DNA of 35,345 bases, taken from positions 43,506 to 78,850 of the forward strand of contig DFFM01000035.1 of assembly GCA_002369515.1 (NCBI GenBank), given 5' to 3'. This DNA comes from Prevotella sp. UBA3776 (lineage in GTDB: Bacteria; Bacteroidota; Bacteroidia; Bacteroidales; Bacteroidaceae). The first letter of the stretch is position 1; each line of letters begins with the position of its first letter. The position numbers and the translations under genes are program-made. This document shows, one piece after another, positions 8,378 through 16,916 of this stretch. The notes under the pieces were generated by a model, which did no database searches, was not told where the DNA came from, and was given only the letters and a program-made list of their open reading frames with translations.

Positions 8378-8590
8378 ATGAATAACATCGTGCCAACTGC
8401 AAAGAGAATCATCCTCTGGGCCATCGCATTCTATCTGGTCATGGCTCTTCTCAGAGGATTGATGGGCGATGAAATCCGCTGGATTGAACTCATCTTCCAG
8501 TCGCTCGTCACCAGTTTCATTGCTTATGGACTGGAACGTTTCTGGAAGTATAAGAATAGTAAACAAAAACAAAAAGACAAAACAATATGA
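8378..8590 (+). CDS. Small two-helix membrane protein
   Basis: This 70-residue hypothetical protein has two predicted membrane segments, about residues 9-28 (IILWAIAFYLVMALLRG) and 36-54 (IELIFQSLVTSFIAYGLE), and a short Lys/Gln-rich tail. I do not recognise a named family. It is supported as a real gene by a purine-rich ribosome-binding region (GGAAAGAGG) before the ATG, tight spacing after the phosphoesterase, and an ATGA overlap with rfbB at 8587-8590. Similar small proteins occur as unannotated operon members in Bacteroidales; no function can be given. Confidence 0.75.
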   Translation: MNNIVPTAKRIILWAIAFYLVMALLRGLMGDEIRWIELIFQSLVTSFIAYGLERFWKYKNSKQKQKDKTI

Positions 8591-9720
8591 GAACTATAGT
8601 CATTACCGGCGGTGCCGGATTCATAGGCAGCCATGTGGTGCGCCTGTTTGTGAACAAATATCCCGACTACCACATCATCAACCTTGACAAACTGACGTAT
8701 GCTGGCAACCTGGCCAACCTGAAGGACATAGAGGACAAGCCCAACTACGAGTTTGTGAAGATGGACATCTGCGACTTCGACGCCTTCTACAAGCTGATGC
8801 AGGAGAAGAAAGTTGACGGCATCATTCACCTGGCCGCCGAAAGCCATGTGGACCGCTCCATCAAGGACCCCTTCACTTTTGCCAAGACTAACGTTATGGG
8901 CACTCTCTCGTTGCTGCAGGCCGCCAAGCTCTACTGGGAGTCGTTGCCCGAACGCTATGAGGGCAAACGCTTCTACCACATCTCCACCGACGAGGTGTAT
9001 GGCGCTCTGGAACTGACCCACCCCGAAGGCATAGAGCCGCCGTTCACCACCACGGCATCGTCCGCCGAGCACCATTTGGCCTACGGCGACCAGTTCTTCC
9101 GCGAAACCACCAAGTACAATCCCCACTCGCCCTACTCCGCCGCCAAGGCATCGAGCGACCACTTTGTGCGCGCCTATCACGACACCTACGGCATGCCCGT
9201 CATCGTGACGAACTGCTCGAACAACTACGGTCCCTACCAGTTCCCCGAGAAACTCATACCTCTCTTTATTAACAACATCCGCCACCGCAAGCCGCTGCCC
9301 GTCTATGGCAAGGGCGAAAACGTGCGCGACTGGCTCTTCGTTGAAGACCACGCACGGGCCATCGACCTCATCTTCCACGAAGGAATGATTGCCGAAACCT
9401 ACAACATCGGCGGTTTCAACGAGTGGAAGAACATCGACATCATCCGTGTGCTCATCCGTACCGTTGACCGACTGCTGGGCCGTAAGGAAGGAGAGGACAT
9501 GGACCTCATCACCTTCGTCACCGACCGTGCCGGCCACGACCTGCGCTATGCCATCGACTCTACCAAGCTGCAACGCGAACTGGGCTGGGAGCCATCGCTA
9601 CAGTTTGAGGAAGGCATTGAGAAGACCGTGCGTTGGTATCTGGACAACCAGGAATGGCTCGACAACGTGACCAGCGGCGACTACCAGAAATACTACGAGA
9701 ACATGTACGCCAACCGCTAA
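8587..9720 (+). CDS. rfbB: dTDP-glucose 4,6-dehydratase (RmlB)
   Basis: RmlB converts dTDP-glucose to dTDP-4-keto-6-deoxyglucose using a tightly bound NAD+. The 377-residue extended SDR has the Rossmann motif GGAGFIGSH at residues 7-15, the catalytic STDEVYG (Thr134, Asp135, Glu136) and YSAAK (Tyr183, Lys187), plus the family segments HLAAESHVDRSI and NNYGPYQFPEKLIP. It starts in an ATGA overlap with the small membrane protein. The usual partners rmlA, rmlC and rmlD are absent from this window, so dTDP-glucose must come from elsewhere. The FdtA-like and aminotransferase genes downstream suggest its product is diverted to an amino sugar rather than, or in addition to, rhamnose. Confidence 0.96.
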   Translation: MRTIVITGGAGFIGSHVVRLFVNKYPDYHIINLDKLTYAGNLANLKDIEDKPNYEFVKMDICDFDAFYKLMQEKKVDGIIHLAAESHVDRSIKDPFTFAKTNVMGTLSLLQAAKLYWESLPERYEGKRFYHISTDEVYGALELTHPEGIEPPFTTTASSAEHHLAYGDQFFRETTKYNPHSPYSAAKASSDHFVRAYHDTYGMPVIVTNCSNNYGPYQFPEKLIPLFINNIRHRKPLPVYGKGENVRDWLFVEDHARAIDLIFHEGMIAETYNIGGFNEWKNIDIIRVLIRTVDRLLGRKEGEDMDLITFVTDRAGHDLRYAIDSTKLQRELGWEPSLQFEEGIEKTVRWYLDNQEWLDNVTSGDYQKYYENMYANR

Positions 9721-9730
9721 GCCGTAAGCC

Positions 9731-10030
9731 ATGGATCCACTATCACGCGAACTGCAGTCTTTCCTCGTGCGCATGGGCTACGAAGGCATTGACCACCCAA
9801 CAGAGCATGCCATGGAACACCTCGTGGCCTTGCTGGTGCCAGCCGAGGAGGAAGCACTTGTGCATTACTACGGTCTCTTTGGCGAAGAACGACGCGCCTT
9901 GGCAGACATCGCCAAGGAAAGAAACGAAGAACCCGAAGCCACCATGGCAGCCATAGACCAGAGCATCAGAAAGATAGCAGTGACCCCAGAGTGGCAGATG
10001 ATCAAAACCAGTATAAAAGAAGAAAAATGA
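9731..10030 (+). CDS. Small protein resembling sigma-70 region 4
   Basis: This 99-residue protein has a central stretch ([20 protein letters not shown], then [14 protein letters not shown]) that resembles sigma-70 region 4: a YGL turn, an IA-type helix-turn-helix and a terminal helix ending in RKI. No region 2 is present, so it is not a full sigma factor. It begins 10 bp after rfbB and its TGA overlaps the purT ATG in an ATGA junction. The resemblance was judged by eye and the protein could simply be a small HTH protein; a role in regulating the sugar operon is speculation. Confidence 0.6.
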   Translation: MDPLSRELQSFLVRMGYEGIDHPTEHAMEHLVALLVPAEEEALVHYYGLFGEERRALADIAKERNEEPEATMAAIDQSIRKIAVTPEWQMIKTSIKEEK

Positions 10031-11226
10031 AGAAGATATTGCTGTTAGGCTCAGGCGAACTGGGCAAAGAATTTGTGATTGCCGCCATGCGGGCTGGCCA
10101 GTACGTGATTGCCTGCGACCGCTACGACAATGCGCCTGCCATGCAGGTGGCCGACGAGCGCGAAGTGTTCAACATGCTCGACGGCGACGCCCTGGAGGCC
10201 GTGGTCAGAAAGCACCAACCCGACATCATCGTTCCGGAAATAGAAGCCATCCGCACGGAACGCCTGTTCAAGTTCGAGGAAGAAGGCATACAGGTGGTGC
10301 CATCGGCCCGCGCCGTCAACTACACCATGAACCGCCGTGCCATCCGCGACCTGGCAAGCAAGGAGTTGGGGCTGCGCACAGCCAAATATTTCTACGCCAA
10401 GACGTTCGATGAGTTCAAACAGGCAGCCGACAAGATAGGGTTCCCCTGCGTGGTGAAACCGCTGATGTCCTCGTCAGGCCATGGGCAGAGCTATGTCCAC
10501 AACGATGACGAGTTGGAGCAGGCCTTCCGCGAGGCCATGGAGGGAAGCCGGGGCGACGTGAAAGAGGTCATCATCGAGGAGTTCATCGACTTTGACTCGG
10601 AGTTCACCCTGCTCACTGTCACCCAGCAGCATGGCTGGCCGACGCTGTTCTGCCCCCCAATAGGACACGTACAGAAAGGGGGCGACTATCGTGAGTCGTG
10701 GCAGCCCTACCAAATCAGCGACGAAGCTCTGAAACAGGCACAAATGATGGCCGACAAGGTTACCCATGCGCTGACGGGTGCCGGCATCTGGGGCGTAGAG
10801 TTTTTCCTGACCCGCCAGGGCGAGGTTATCTTCAGCGAGCTGTCGCCCCGTCCGCACGACACGGGCATGGTGACACTCGGCCATACCACCAACCTGAGTG
10901 AGTTCGAGTTACACTTCCGCGCTGTCATGGGATTGCCCATTCCCGCCATCCACTTGGAGCATGCCGGAGCCAGTGCAGTGATTCTCTCGTCGGTGGAAGC
11001 CTCGCAGCCCGTTGACCGCTCATTGCTTCCCTACAATCTGGAAGAAGCCCTGAAGGAAGACCGCACACGCATACGCATCTTCGGAAAGCCCGAAGCCCAC
11101 AAGGGTCGCCGCATGGGCGTGGTGCTCTGCTACGGCGAGCCCGACGACGACGTGAACGCGCTGCGTGACAAGGCCAAGCGGTTGGCAAAGACCGTGCTGG
11201 GAACTGACTCGTACATGAAGAAATAA
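10027..11226 (+). CDS. purT: Formate-dependent GAR transformylase (PurT)
   Basis: PurT is an ATP-grasp enzyme that makes formylglycinamide ribonucleotide from GAR, formate and ATP in purine synthesis. The 399-residue protein starts with [15 protein letters not shown], the family N-terminus, and contains [18 protein letters not shown], the ATP-grasp segment [16 protein letters not shown] and the metal-binding region [16 protein letters not shown]. The start at 10027 is preferred over an in-frame ATG at 9991 because it matches the family and forms an ATGA overlap with the upstream stop. Its position inside a surface-sugar gene run is unusual; the short spacing to the FdtA-like gene (9 bp) suggests a shared transcript. 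Confidence 0.96.
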   Translation: MKKILLLGSGELGKEFVIAAMRAGQYVIACDRYDNAPAMQVADEREVFNMLDGDALEAVVRKHQPDIIVPEIEAIRTERLFKFEEEGIQVVPSARAVNYTMNRRAIRDLASKELGLRTAKYFYAKTFDEFKQAADKIGFPCVVKPLMSSSGHGQSYVHNDDELEQAFREAMEGSRGDVKEVIIEEFIDFDSEFTLLTVTQQHGWPTLFCPPIGHVQKGGDYRESWQPYQISDEALKQAQMMADKVTHALTGAGIWGVEFFLTRQGEVIFSELSPRPHDTGMVTLGHTTNLSEFELHFRAVMGLPIPAIHLEHAGASAVILSSVEASQPVDRSLLPYNLEEALKEDRTRIRIFGKPEAHKGRRMGVVLCYGEPDDDVNALRDKAKRLAKTVLGTDSYMKK

Positions 11227-11235
11227 AAAAAGCCC

Positions 11236-11640
11236 ATGACAGGTAAAATCATTGAACTTCCGAAAATCACCGACCCCCGGGGAAACCTGACCGTGGCTGA
11301 GCAGCTGAAGGACGTGCCTTTCGACATCAAACGTGCCTACTGGGTCTATGACGTGCCGGGCGGTGAAAGCCGTGGCGGACATGCCCACAAACGTCTGAAA
11401 CAGTTTGTCATTGCCCTGAGCGGCAGCTTCCATGTGACACTCGACAACGGACGCGAGCGATGCACCGTGCTGCTGAACCATCCGTGGCAGGGACTGCTCA
11501 TTGAAACCAACACATGGCGTACGCTCGACGACTTCTCGTCGGGTGCCGTGTGCCTTGTGCTGGCCTCTGAACTCTACGAAGAAGACGATTATATCTACGA
11601 TTACGACGAATTCTTAAACTACGTGGGATGTTCGAAATAA
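11236..11640 (+). CDS. FdtA-like dTDP-4-keto-6-deoxyglucose 3,4-ketoisomerase
   Basis: This 134-residue cupin of the FdtA/QdtA/WxcM-like group is expected to move the keto group of the RmlB product from C4 to C3, the step before 3-amination. It shows RGGHAHKRLKQF with His49 and His51 at the same numbers as the catalytic pair of FdtA, followed by IALSGSFHVTLDNG and ETNTWRTLDDFS. Whether the product has gluco (QdtA) or galacto (FdtA) configuration cannot be read by eye. It begins 9 bp after purT and overlaps the following acyltransferase gene by 13 bp, so it lies within a tight operon. Confidence 0.88.
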   Translation: MTGKIIELPKITDPRGNLTVAEQLKDVPFDIKRAYWVYDVPGGESRGGHAHKRLKQFVIALSGSFHVTLDNGRERCTVLLNHPWQGLLIETNTWRTLDDFSSGAVCLVLASELYEEDDYIYDYDEFLNYVGCSK

Positions 11641-12566
11641 GACGATACCAAACAGCGGATGCCGATGAATGGAACGGCTTTGTAGAGCGGTCGAAGAACG
11701 GAACGTTTCTTTTCAACCGCAGCTACATGGACTATCATGCCGACCGATTCAGCGACCATTCACTGATGGTTTTTCGTCGTGGCAAACTGTATGCCTTGTT
11801 GCCTGCAAACCGCGTGGAACAGACGTTGTACTCACATCAGGGCCTCACCTACGGCGGACTGATCATGACGGAGAAGACAACGGCCGCCGATGTGGTTGCC
11901 ATATTCAGGCTGATGAACAAGCAGTTGCGGGCGGAAGGTTTCCGGAAGGTGGTATATAAACCCGTTCCATGGATTTATCATCAGCAGCCTGCAGAAGAAG
12001 ATTTGTATGCCATCGTAGAGGTTTGTGGAGCAAGACTGTCAGCAAGAAGTCTGTCATCGACCATCTCAAAAGACCATCTCAACAAGTGGTATCGCATTCG
12101 TGAATGTGGAGCACGACATGCCAAACAAGCAGGTGTAGGGATAGAAGAATCTGACGATTTACAGCAGTTTTGGCAGATTTTGTCTGACAACCTGCAAGAG
12201 CGCTACGGGATTGTTCCTGTTCATACGATTGAAGAAATACAGCTGTTGCGTCAGCGGTTTCCGAACCAAATTCGCCTGATGGTGGCCAAAGAGAATGATG
12301 TAACGATTGGGGGGTGCGTACTCTACATTACCAACCGTGTGGTACATTCCCAATACATTGCCGCCAATGCGAGAGGCAAAGAAGTGCATGCCCTCGATTT
12401 GTTGTTTCAGACAGCTATCGCAGAAGCCTTAAACACACACACCTATTTCGACTTTGGAATCTCTACCGAAGAGCATGGCACATACCTGAACGAACAGCTG
12501 ATTTACCAAAAGGAAGGTTTCGGAGGCCGGGGCGTGTGCTATGACTGGTATGAGTGGACATTGTAA
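11628..12566 (+). CDS. FemAB-like / GNAT-fold acyltransferase
   Basis: This 312-residue protein resembles the FemAB-like GNAT group: an N-terminal half with NGTFLFNRSYMDYHADRF and ALLPANR, and a C-terminal half with a second GNAT-like fold, including VAKENDVTIGGCVLYI and FDFGISTEEHGTYLNEQL. Relatives sit in polysaccharide clusters beside FdtA-like and DegT genes. It is the natural candidate to acylate the amino group introduced by the aminotransferase, although an aminoacyl or peptidyl transfer cannot be excluded. Its middle part (about residues 135-200) is more AT-rich than neighbouring genes and its product is less family-typical. It overlaps the FdtA-like gene by 13 bp; the aminotransferase starts 30 bp downstream. 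Confidence 0.82.
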   Translation: MFEIRRYQTADADEWNGFVERSKNGTFLFNRSYMDYHADRFSDHSLMVFRRGKLYALLPANRVEQTLYSHQGLTYGGLIMTEKTTAADVVAIFRLMNKQLRAEGFRKVVYKPVPWIYHQQPAEEDLYAIVEVCGARLSARSLSSTISKDHLNKWYRIRECGARHAKQAGVGIEESDDLQQFWQILSDNLQERYGIVPVHTIEEIQLLRQRFPNQIRLMVAKENDVTIGGCVLYITNRVVHSQYIAANARGKEVHALDLLFQTAIAEALNTHTYFDFGISTEEHGTYLNEQLIYQKEGFGGRGVCYDWYEWTL

Positions 12567-12596
12567 TGCGGAAGAAGGAAAAGAGAAGACGGAACA

Positions 12597-13751
12597 ATGA
12601 TTGAGTATTTGGACTTGAAGCGCATCAATGCGATGCATGACAAAGAGATACGCGAGGCCATCGACAACGTGTTCAACAGCGGCTGGTATTTGCGAGGCGA
12701 GGCCACCCAACGCTTCGAAACCGATTATGCCCACTATATTGGAACCGAGCACTGCATAAGCGTGGCCAACGGACTCGATGCGCTCACGCTAATTCTCCGT
12801 GCCTATATCGAAATGGGCGTCATGCACGAAGGCGACGAGATTATTGTGCCTGCCAACACCTTCATTGCCACTATCCTGAGCATTACCGAAAACAGGCTGA
12901 AACCCGTGCTGATTGAACCACGAATCAGTACACTGCAAATCAATGAGACTCTGATTGAAGATGCCATCACCCCACGAACACGTGCCATCATGCTGGTTCA
13001 CCTCTACGGTCGTTGCGCCTATACGCCCGGCATTGGCGAAATATGCGAACGATTCCATCTGAAACTCATAGAGGACAATGCCCAGGCCCATGGTTGCATT
13101 TATGAACATTCAAAGTTCAAAGTTCAAAGTTCAAAGTTCAAAGTCCAAAGTTCAAAGTTCAAAGTCCAAAGGACAGGCTCACTTGGCCATGCCGCCGCCC
13201 ACAGTTTCTACCCTGGGAAAAACCTTGGGGCACTGGGCGATGCCGGAGCAGTGACCACCAACGACACACAGTTGGCCTCCCTTGTCCGCTCGCTCGGCAA
13301 TTATGGCTCTCGAGAGAAATACGTGTCCGTCTATAAGGGGCGCAACAGCCGCATGGACGAGTTTCAGGCAGCTGTGCTCGATGTAAAACTAAAACATCTG
13401 GATGCCGACAATGCAGGGCGGAAAGAAATAGCCCAGTACTATCTTGACAACATCAAGAACCCAGAAATCCGTCTGCCCAACGACACCACGGCCGACTGCG
13501 TTTGGCACATTTTCCCTATTCTATGCTCACACCGCGACAAGTTGCAGCAATATCTTAAAGAGCATGGTGTCGAAACCGCTATCCATTACCCCATACCACC
13601 TCACAAACAACAGTGCTACAAGCAGTGGCACTCACTCAGTCTGCCCATTACCGAGCACATCCATCAGTGCGAGCTGAGCCTACCCTGTCATCAAGCCATG
13701 ACTGACGAAGAAGCCTCGGTTGTTGTAGAGCTTCTCAACCAGTTCAAGTAG
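12597..13751 (+). CDS. DegT/DnrJ/EryC1 PLP-dependent sugar aminotransferase with heptamer insert
   Basis: This 384-residue aminotransferase should transfer an amino group to the 3-keto sugar made by the FdtA-like enzyme (FdtB/QdtB-type). It shows IYYLDLKR-like N-terminal residues IEYLDLKRIN, the cofactor-binding EDNAQAHG, the PLP lysine in FYPGKNLGALGDAGA (Lys208), and NSRMDEFQAAVL. Between EDNAQAHG and GSLGHAA, where relatives have only a few residues, 21 codons (about 172-192) are encoded by nine tandem heptamers; the peptide repeats SKFKVQS. The array keeps the frame only because nine units equal 63 bp. It lies just before the PLP-lysine segment in a region where relatives carry a short loop, so activity may survive. 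MBOAT follows after 5 bp. Confidence 0.93.
   Translation: MIEYLDLKRINAMHDKEIREAIDNVFNSGWYLRGEATQRFETDYAHYIGTEHCISVANGLDALTLILRAYIEMGVMHEGDEIIVPANTFIATILSITENRLKPVLIEPRISTLQINETLIEDAITPRTRAIMLVHLYGRCAYTPGIGEICERFHLKLIEDNAQAHGCIYEHSKFKVQSSKFKVQSSKFKVQRTGSLGHAAAHSFYPGKNLGALGDAGAVTTNDTQLASLVRSLGNYGSREKYVSVYKGRNSRMDEFQAAVLDVKLKHLDADNAGRKEIAQYYLDNIKNPEIRLPNDTTADCVWHIFPILCSHRDKLQQYLKEHGVETAIHYPIPPHKQQCYKQWHSLSLPITEHIHQCELSLPCHQAMTDEEASVVVELLNQFK
13109..13171 (+). repeat. Nine-unit heptamer array inside the aminotransferase gene
   Basis: Nine consecutive 7-bp units, seven TTCAAAG and two TCCAAAG (units 6 and 9), total 63 bp, exactly 21 codons. A gain or loss of one or two units would shift the reading frame. 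Three units of the same heptamer, on the opposite strand, lie between the MBOAT and SGNH genes. Confidence 0.97.
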
Positions 13752-13756
13752 CACCC

Positions 13757-15109
13757 ATGTCGTTCATCTCAGTTTCATTTCTCATTTTCCTGCCCATTAC
13801 GTTCTGTGCGTACTGGACTTTGTGGCGACACCAACGATGGCAAAACTTGCTGTTGCTTGCGGCAAGTTATGTGTTTTATGGCTGGTGGGACTGGCGTTTC
13901 CTCATTCTTATTCTCATCACTTCCGCGTCCAGCTACGCCAGCGGACTGCTACTTGAAGGCACCCGTCACCGTCGGTGGGTGCTGACGGCTAATGTTGTAC
14001 TGAACTTAGGCATCTTGGCTGTATTCAAATACTATGGCTTCTTCATCGAGAACCTGCGGTTGCTTTTTCCAAACATCGATGCCCCGACACTTAACATCAT
14101 CCTGCCTGTGGGTATTAGTTTCTATACCTTCCAGTCGCTCAGTTACAGCATTGATGTCTATCGACGCCAGCTGAAGCCCACGCGCGACGTTGTAGCCTTT
14201 TTCGCTTACATTGCATTTTTTCCACAATTGGTGGCTGGTCCTATTGAACGTGCCACACACCTGTTGCCACAAATGCTTGGACAACGCCGTTTCCGCTACG
14301 ATGAAGCCACCGACGGCCTTCGCCGCATACTCTGGGGGCTCTTCAAGAAAATGGTTATTGCCGACAACTGTGCCTTGGCCGTCAACCAGATTTGGGCTGA
14401 CTATATCGACATGAGCGGACTGACACTCGTTGCGGGCATGCTGTTGTTCACTTTTCAGATTTATGGCGACTTTTCGGGATACTCCGACATTGCCATTGGC
14501 ACAGCCCGTCTCTTTGGCATCCGACTGATGGAGAATTTCCACCTACCCTACTTCTCAGCCACCATGCCAGAATTCTGGCGGCGGTGGCACATCTCGCTCA
14601 TGACATGGTTTCGCGATTATCTCTACATTCCTATGGGAGGCAGCCGCGAAGGAACAATGAAGTGGATGCGCAACGTGCTTGTGGTCTTTCTACTGAGCGG
14701 ACTGTGGCACGGTGCCAACTGGACGTTCGTCGTTTGGGGACTTTACAATGCTCTTCTGCTTATCCTGTGGCGTTACTTGCCGATGCGCTCCGTGCTGCTC
14801 ACGTTCCTTCTCACCGCAGTCGGATGGGTTATCTTCCGCTCTACATGTCTGACCGAAGCCGCTGACTATTTGCAACGCATGACAACCATGCTCTGCTCGT
14901 TCGACTTCGGCCCAATCACCTATGGCAAACGCCCTCTGCTCTGGTGTCTGCTGTTGGTAGTCATAGAGTGGTTGCAGCGCCATCGCAGTCATCCCCTTCA
15001 AATCGACGCATTGCCACCCGTTGTGCGCTGGGCTATCTACTACGCGCTTTTCTTCGTTGTTTTCTTTGCCCGAGGCGAAGAGCAAGCATTCATTTATTTC
15101 CAGTTCTAA
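13757..15109 (+). CDS. MBOAT-family O-acyltransferase (AlgI/DltB-like)
   Basis: This 450-residue polytopic protein is a membrane-bound O-acyltransferase that moves acyl groups, usually acetyl, across the inner membrane for attachment to an exported polysaccharide or peptidoglycan. It contains FPQLVAGPIERATHLLPQ, the family signature FWRRWHISLMTWFRDYLYIP, and the catalytic His318 in SGLWHGANW. About ten or more hydrophobic segments can be read. The SGNH-like protein encoded next is the typical periplasmic partner, as in AlgI with AlgJ/AlgX. It starts 5 bp after the aminotransferase, which ties it to the sugar genes; the acceptor glycan is unknown. Confidence 0.95.
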   Translation: MSFISVSFLIFLPITFCAYWTLWRHQRWQNLLLLAASYVFYGWWDWRFLILILITSASSYASGLLLEGTRHRRWVLTANVVLNLGILAVFKYYGFFIENLRLLFPNIDAPTLNIILPVGISFYTFQSLSYSIDVYRRQLKPTRDVVAFFAYIAFFPQLVAGPIERATHLLPQMLGQRRFRYDEATDGLRRILWGLFKKMVIADNCALAVNQIWADYIDMSGLTLVAGMLLFTFQIYGDFSGYSDIAIGTARLFGIRLMENFHLPYFSATMPEFWRRWHISLMTWFRDYLYIPMGGSREGTMKWMRNVLVVFLLSGLWHGANWTFVVWGLYNALLLILWRYLPMRSVLLTFLLTAVGWVIFRSTCLTEAADYLQRMTTMLCSFDFGPITYGKRPLLWCLLLVVIEWLQRHRSHPLQIDALPPVVRWAIYYALFFVVFFARGEEQAFIYFQF

Positions 15110-15118
15110 ATGAATAAT

Positions 15119-15190
15119 GAACTTTGAACTTTGAACTTTTTGATTTGTCAAATTGTTAAATAGTGAAATTGTAAATTGTAAAATTGTGAA
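15119..15190 (+). repeat. Short tandem repeats between MBOAT and SGNH genes
   Basis: Three GAACTTT units (15119-15139) are the reverse complement of the heptamer in the aminotransferase gene. They are followed by about six imperfect octamers of the form nAAATTGT up to the SGNH ribosome-binding region. The octamers are related, on the opposite strand, to the ACAATTTC repeats ahead of lutB and lutC. Confidence 0.85.
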
Positions 15191-15198
15191 ATAAAGCT

Positions 15199-16140
15199 AT
15201 GAGAAAGTTCATCATACGATTGTTCGCATTTCTATTTCCTGCACTGCTCATTCTGACAGCCGCAGAGCTGTATGTGCGACACCTGCCCAACACATACCGT
15301 TACAAAGACCAGTGGATGTGGCAAAACGGACAGCGTGTGCATACGCTGATTTTGGGCAACTCACACGCTTATTACGACCTCTGCCCGAAAGTAATGGGCG
15401 ACAGCATTTTCAATCTTGGCAACGTGTCACAGCGTCTGGAGCACGATCTTCACCTGTTGCGGCGCTACGCTGAAGCTTGCCCAAACCTGAGAACCGTTAT
15501 ACAGGTGGCCGACAACTCGAATGTCTTTGATGCTCCGATGGAAGAGGATGAGCCAGGGCGAGCCACTTACTACCAACTGTACATGGGCTATAGAAAACAT
15601 TCGCCCTTGTCGCGCTATGGATTCGAATTGGCGAGCATGACCAGTTTTTGGGGCAAGATGCAGAAATCTCCACTTTTTTCTTCATCAGAGTTCGCTGGCA
15701 GGGACGCCCGCACTCCTGCCACGCTGGAATGCGACTCATTGGGATGGGGAACGGCTTTCCGTTCTGAACTGTGCAACCCCGACGACTTCTTACCAGAGCG
15801 TATCAATCAACACCTGCTGACCGACAGTGCAGCATGGCAGTCCAACAAGGCAACGCTGCAAGAAATAGCAGCCGAATGCCAACGCCGCCATCTGAAGCTG
15901 GTGCTGCTGATGACACCCGTCAGCGAGGCATATACCCGCAAGGCGTCGAAAAGCCAGCTTGCTGCCATTCAGCAATGGGTTCATACAATAAAAAACAGCC
16001 ACCCGAATGTTCAGGTGGCCGACTATTCGCAAGACCCGCGCTTCACAAAAGAAGACTTCTTCGACTCCGACCATCTGAATGACCGGGGAGCGAAGAAGTT
16101 TTCTAAAATCTACTCCACCAGCTCACTCTGGCAGCAGTAA
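15199..16140 (+). CDS. SGNH/AlgX-like periplasmic acyltransferase partner
   Basis: This 313-residue protein has one N-terminal membrane anchor or signal (IIRLFAFLFPALLILTAAE) and then an SGNH-like catalytic domain: LILGNSHAYYD near residue 50 with Ser55 as the nucleophile candidate, and FFDSDHLNDRGAK with Asp289 and His292 as the DxxH element. Proteins of this layout act outside the inner membrane and pass the acyl group supplied by MBOAT to a polymer. I cannot see the exact subfamily. Its last 18 bp overlap the 3' end of lutC on the other strand. It is probably the last gene of the plus-strand run. Confidence 0.82.
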   Translation: MRKFIIRLFAFLFPALLILTAAELYVRHLPNTYRYKDQWMWQNGQRVHTLILGNSHAYYDLCPKVMGDSIFNLGNVSQRLEHDLHLLRRYAEACPNLRTVIQVADNSNVFDAPMEEDEPGRATYYQLYMGYRKHSPLSRYGFELASMTSFWGKMQKSPLFSSSEFAGRDARTPATLECDSLGWGTAFRSELCNPDDFLPERINQHLLTDSAAWQSNKATLQEIAAECQRRHLKLVLLMTPVSEAYTRKASKSQLAAIQQWVHTIKNSHPNVQVADYSQDPRFTKEDFFDSDHLNDRGAKKFSKIYSTSSLWQQ

Positions 16141-16716
16141 AACGGTTACAGAGCGTGCAGCCTGTGCACCCATGACAAGCACCTGCGCAATATCGGCCGT
16201 CTTCGACGGGCCGCTGATAAACGTGCCATATCCGTCGTAAGTCTCGTCGAACTTGATGCGCTTGTACGCCTCGTGCATATTGTTTACTATCTGCGACTTG
16301 GGCAGCAGTATGACGAGGTTTTCAGAAATAAAGCACACGGCTTTCTCTTTCATGGTCTGCGGAATCCAGATGCAAGCATTCTCGGCCACTCCAAACTGTC
16401 CACGAATGATGCCCACATCGGTGCCGTTAAGGTCGCGGGCCCGCCCCACATCGTCTGGATTGCGCGTGGCGATGGTTATTTCAGGCAGATTCGAGGCGAT
16501 TTCTTTAGCATCGGGATAGATTTCTTTTATCAGCTGGTTGATGTCTTGGCCTTTTTCCACCTCAATCACCTTTCCACCCACATTCACCGTCATCTGAACG
16601 AACTGCACCACAGGGTTGGAATAGGTGATGGCTTGGATATCACTCAAGTCGGGCATATCGAACCTTTCTATGACGTTTGCTCGATACTTTTTCAATATAT
16701 CTTCTTTACTACTCAT
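16123..16716 (-). CDS. lutC: Lactate utilization protein LutC
   Basis: This 197-residue LUD-domain protein is the third component of the LutABC L-lactate oxidation complex. It shows the family ending GTFISGPSKTADIAQVLVMGAQAARS and the central ENACIWIP and ISENLVILLPKSQIV. The start at 16716 (MSSKEDILKKYRAN) is the first in-frame ATG and matches the family. It is last in the minus-strand order lutA, lutB, lutC; a 188-bp repeat element separates it from lutB. Its 3' end overlaps the SGNH gene by 18 bp, so read-through antisense transcription is possible from either side. Confidence 0.93.
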   Translation of the reverse strand: MSSKEDILKKYRANVIERFDMPDLSDIQAITYSNPVVQFVQMTVNVGGKVIEVEKGQDINQLIKEIYPDAKEIASNLPEITIATRNPDDVGRARDLNGTDVGIIRGQFGVAENACIWIPQTMKEKAVCFISENLVILLPKSQIVNNMHEAYKRIKFDETYDGYGTFISGPSKTADIAQVLVMGAQAARSVTVLLLPE

Positions 16717-16719
16717 GGT

Positions 16720-16907
16720 TTTATTTCACAATTTCACAATTTTACAAATTCAAATATTGGAAGTTATCTGAAGTTATTGGAAGTTATCTGGAGTTAACGG
16801 ACATTAGCTCGCGTATCATGGACTATTGTCCGATAACTTCTCGAGCCAGGCTTGTTAACTGCCGCTAACTCCTGTTTACTCCCTGCAAGCGAAGCTTGCG
16901 AAACTTA
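16720..16907. repeat. Fold-back element copy 1, between lutB and lutC
   Basis: About 188 bp, nearly identical to 18288-18476. It begins with octamers of the TTCACAAT type, continues with four decamers starting GAAGTTATCT, and then has the core GACATTAG (16800-16807) ... CTATTGTC (16823-16830), whose two halves are imperfect inverted repeats. Flanking AGTT-rich arms are complementary. It ends with GCAAGCGAAGCTTGC, a short hairpin, and GCGAAACTT. It fills nearly the whole intergenic gap. Confidence 0.93.
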
Positions 16908-16916
16908 AATCAATTT

